DNA from: Chloroflexota bacterium
Lineage (GTDB): Bacteria > Chloroflexota > Dehalococcoidia > SHYB01
NCBI GenBank assembly: GCA_016200725.1
Contig: JACQEE010000127.1
Location: 1-5,840, forward strand
Direction of reading: 5' to 3'
Length of the DNA: 5,840 nt
Made by a program: the position numbers and the translations under genes. Shown one piece after another: positions 5,373-5,840 of the stretch. Below the pieces are notes generated by a model. The model was not told the DNA's origin. It did no database searches and saw nothing but the letters and a program-made list of their open reading frames with translations. The stretch's first letter is position 1; the number at the start of each line of letters is the position of its first letter.

Positions 5373-5777
5373 ATGGCTGACGAACTCAACGCCGCGACTG
5401 AGGTGAAGCGCACCGCCGACGGCGTCCAGCGCCTCGCCGATCAACTACACGAGACGCTCGTGGCGCTCGCGGCGAACCTCGTGCCCTTCCCCTACTTCCT
5501 CGGCAGCACCGAGGTACGCGCCATTGAGGCCGAGCCCGGCGGCGTCGAGCGCGCCGACCGCGGCTGCATCGTCGTCTGCGACGACGGCGAGATGTACGAG
5601 TTCATTATGAAGGTGCAGCAGGGCGACCTCTTCGACGGCGGCATGGGCCGCGACGACTCGGTGAAAAAGGTCGAGATGCGGCCTGAGGACTACATCCCCT
5701 ACGCCTACCACGCCATCAAGGAAATCGGCGCGCTTATCGACGAGCAGAAGACGCGGGCCAAGAAGTATTCCTGGTAG
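5373..5777 (+). CDS. Hypothetical protein, 134 residues, family not recognised
   Basis: I do not recognise this protein. Residues 1-36 are likely to form a long amphipathic helix. After the PFPYFLG turn (38-44) come alternating strands with CIVVC (65-69; Cys65 and Cys69) and EMYEFIMKV (73-81). An acidic loop DLFDGGMGRDD (85-95) precedes a final helix (about 106-133) with DYIPYAYHAIKEIGALID. It is acidic overall, lacks a signal peptide and has no membrane segment, so it is probably a soluble cytosolic protein. It lies 22 bp downstream of the His-rich small gene on the same strand and is likely co-transcribed with it. Codon use (G/C in third positions), the ribosome binding site and length support a real gene. 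It is convergent with a minus-strand gene that ends 3 bp away. Confidence 0.82.
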   Translation: MADELNAATEVKRTADGVQRLADQLHETLVALAANLVPFPYFLGSTEVRAIEAEPGGVERADRGCIVVCDDGEMYEFIMKVQQGDLFDGGMGRDDSVKKVEMRPEDYIPYAYHAIKEIGALIDEQKTRAKKYSW

Positions 5778-5780
5778 GAC

Positions 5781-5840
5781 TCACTCCCGCCTCGTCCGCA
5801 GCGCTACGTAAACGCCGATCGCCAGTGCGGCAGCGAAGGC
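5781..5840 (-). CDS. C-terminal end of a probable membrane protein (truncated by window)
   Basis: On the minus strand the frame is open from the window edge to a TGA at 5783-5781 and gives 19 residues, AFAAALAIGVYVALRTRRE. This is a hydrophobic helix followed by an Arg-rich tail, the usual pattern of a last transmembrane segment with a cytoplasmic C-terminus. It is convergent with the 134-residue gene with 3 bp between. The piece is too short to name a family, and a chance open frame cannot be excluded. Confidence 0.55.
   Translation of the reverse strand, partial: AFAAALAIGVYVALRTRRE

Noticed and set aside
1..5840. CRISPR array, tRNA, rRNA, insertion sequence or attachment site
   Set aside because: I saw no regularly spaced direct repeats, no cloverleaf-like sequence, no transposase motifs and no terminal inverted repeats. 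The only repeats are the short palindromes already listed.

Overview
This is a GC-rich bacterial window, densely packed with genes and with very little non-coding DNA. It carries two copies (one clear, one degenerate) of a short palindromic intergenic repeat of the 'GTCCTGAGC..TCGAAGGA' type. I recall that repeat from genomes of several environmental lineages, Chloroflexota/Dehalococcoidia and sphingomonads among them. GC richness, this repeat and the copper-ATPase sequence make a Chloroflexota-like or similar environmental bacterium plausible. That placement is inference, because the window holds no phylogenetic marker.

Left part (1-1852, + strand): the last 50 codons of an unrecognised gene, then two short-chain dehydrogenase/reductase (SDR) genes, 241-1089 and 1154-1852. 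Each has a good ribosome binding site. The two gaps (154-240 and 1090-1153) each hold a repeat-type hairpin. The SDRs look like enzymes of a catabolic or biosynthetic pathway whose substrate cannot be read from the sequence. Both deviate at the usual catalytic serine: Thr in the first, Ala in the second.

Middle (1859-2332, - strand): a small cupin, convergent with the second SDR and separated from it by 6 bp. It begins at a GTG fixed by a perfect AGGAGG. Upstream of it on the same strand is a copper-export module: csoR (4704-4964), a Cu(I)-sensing repressor with the complete C-H-C metal site, and 12 bp after it copA (2409-4691), a full Cu(I)-exporting P1B-type ATPase. The cupin lies 76 bp downstream of copA and could be read through from it.

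Right part (4965-5840): a short divergent promoter region separates csoR from a + strand pair. The first is a histidine-rich 104-residue protein (5036-5350); the second is an unrecognised 134-residue protein (5373-5777). A G/C-tract inverted repeat typical of CsoR operators (4976-4992) lies where it could control both directions, next to an AT-rich core that reads as a -10 box on each strand. The window ends inside the C-terminus of a probable membrane protein on the - strand (5781-5840).

The copper repressor and exporter work together in a standard way: Cu(I) binding releases CsoR and allows export. The most notable possibility is that the His-rich small protein, and perhaps its downstream partner, belong to the same copper response through the shared promoter region. 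No window stretch above 300 bases lacks a gene.
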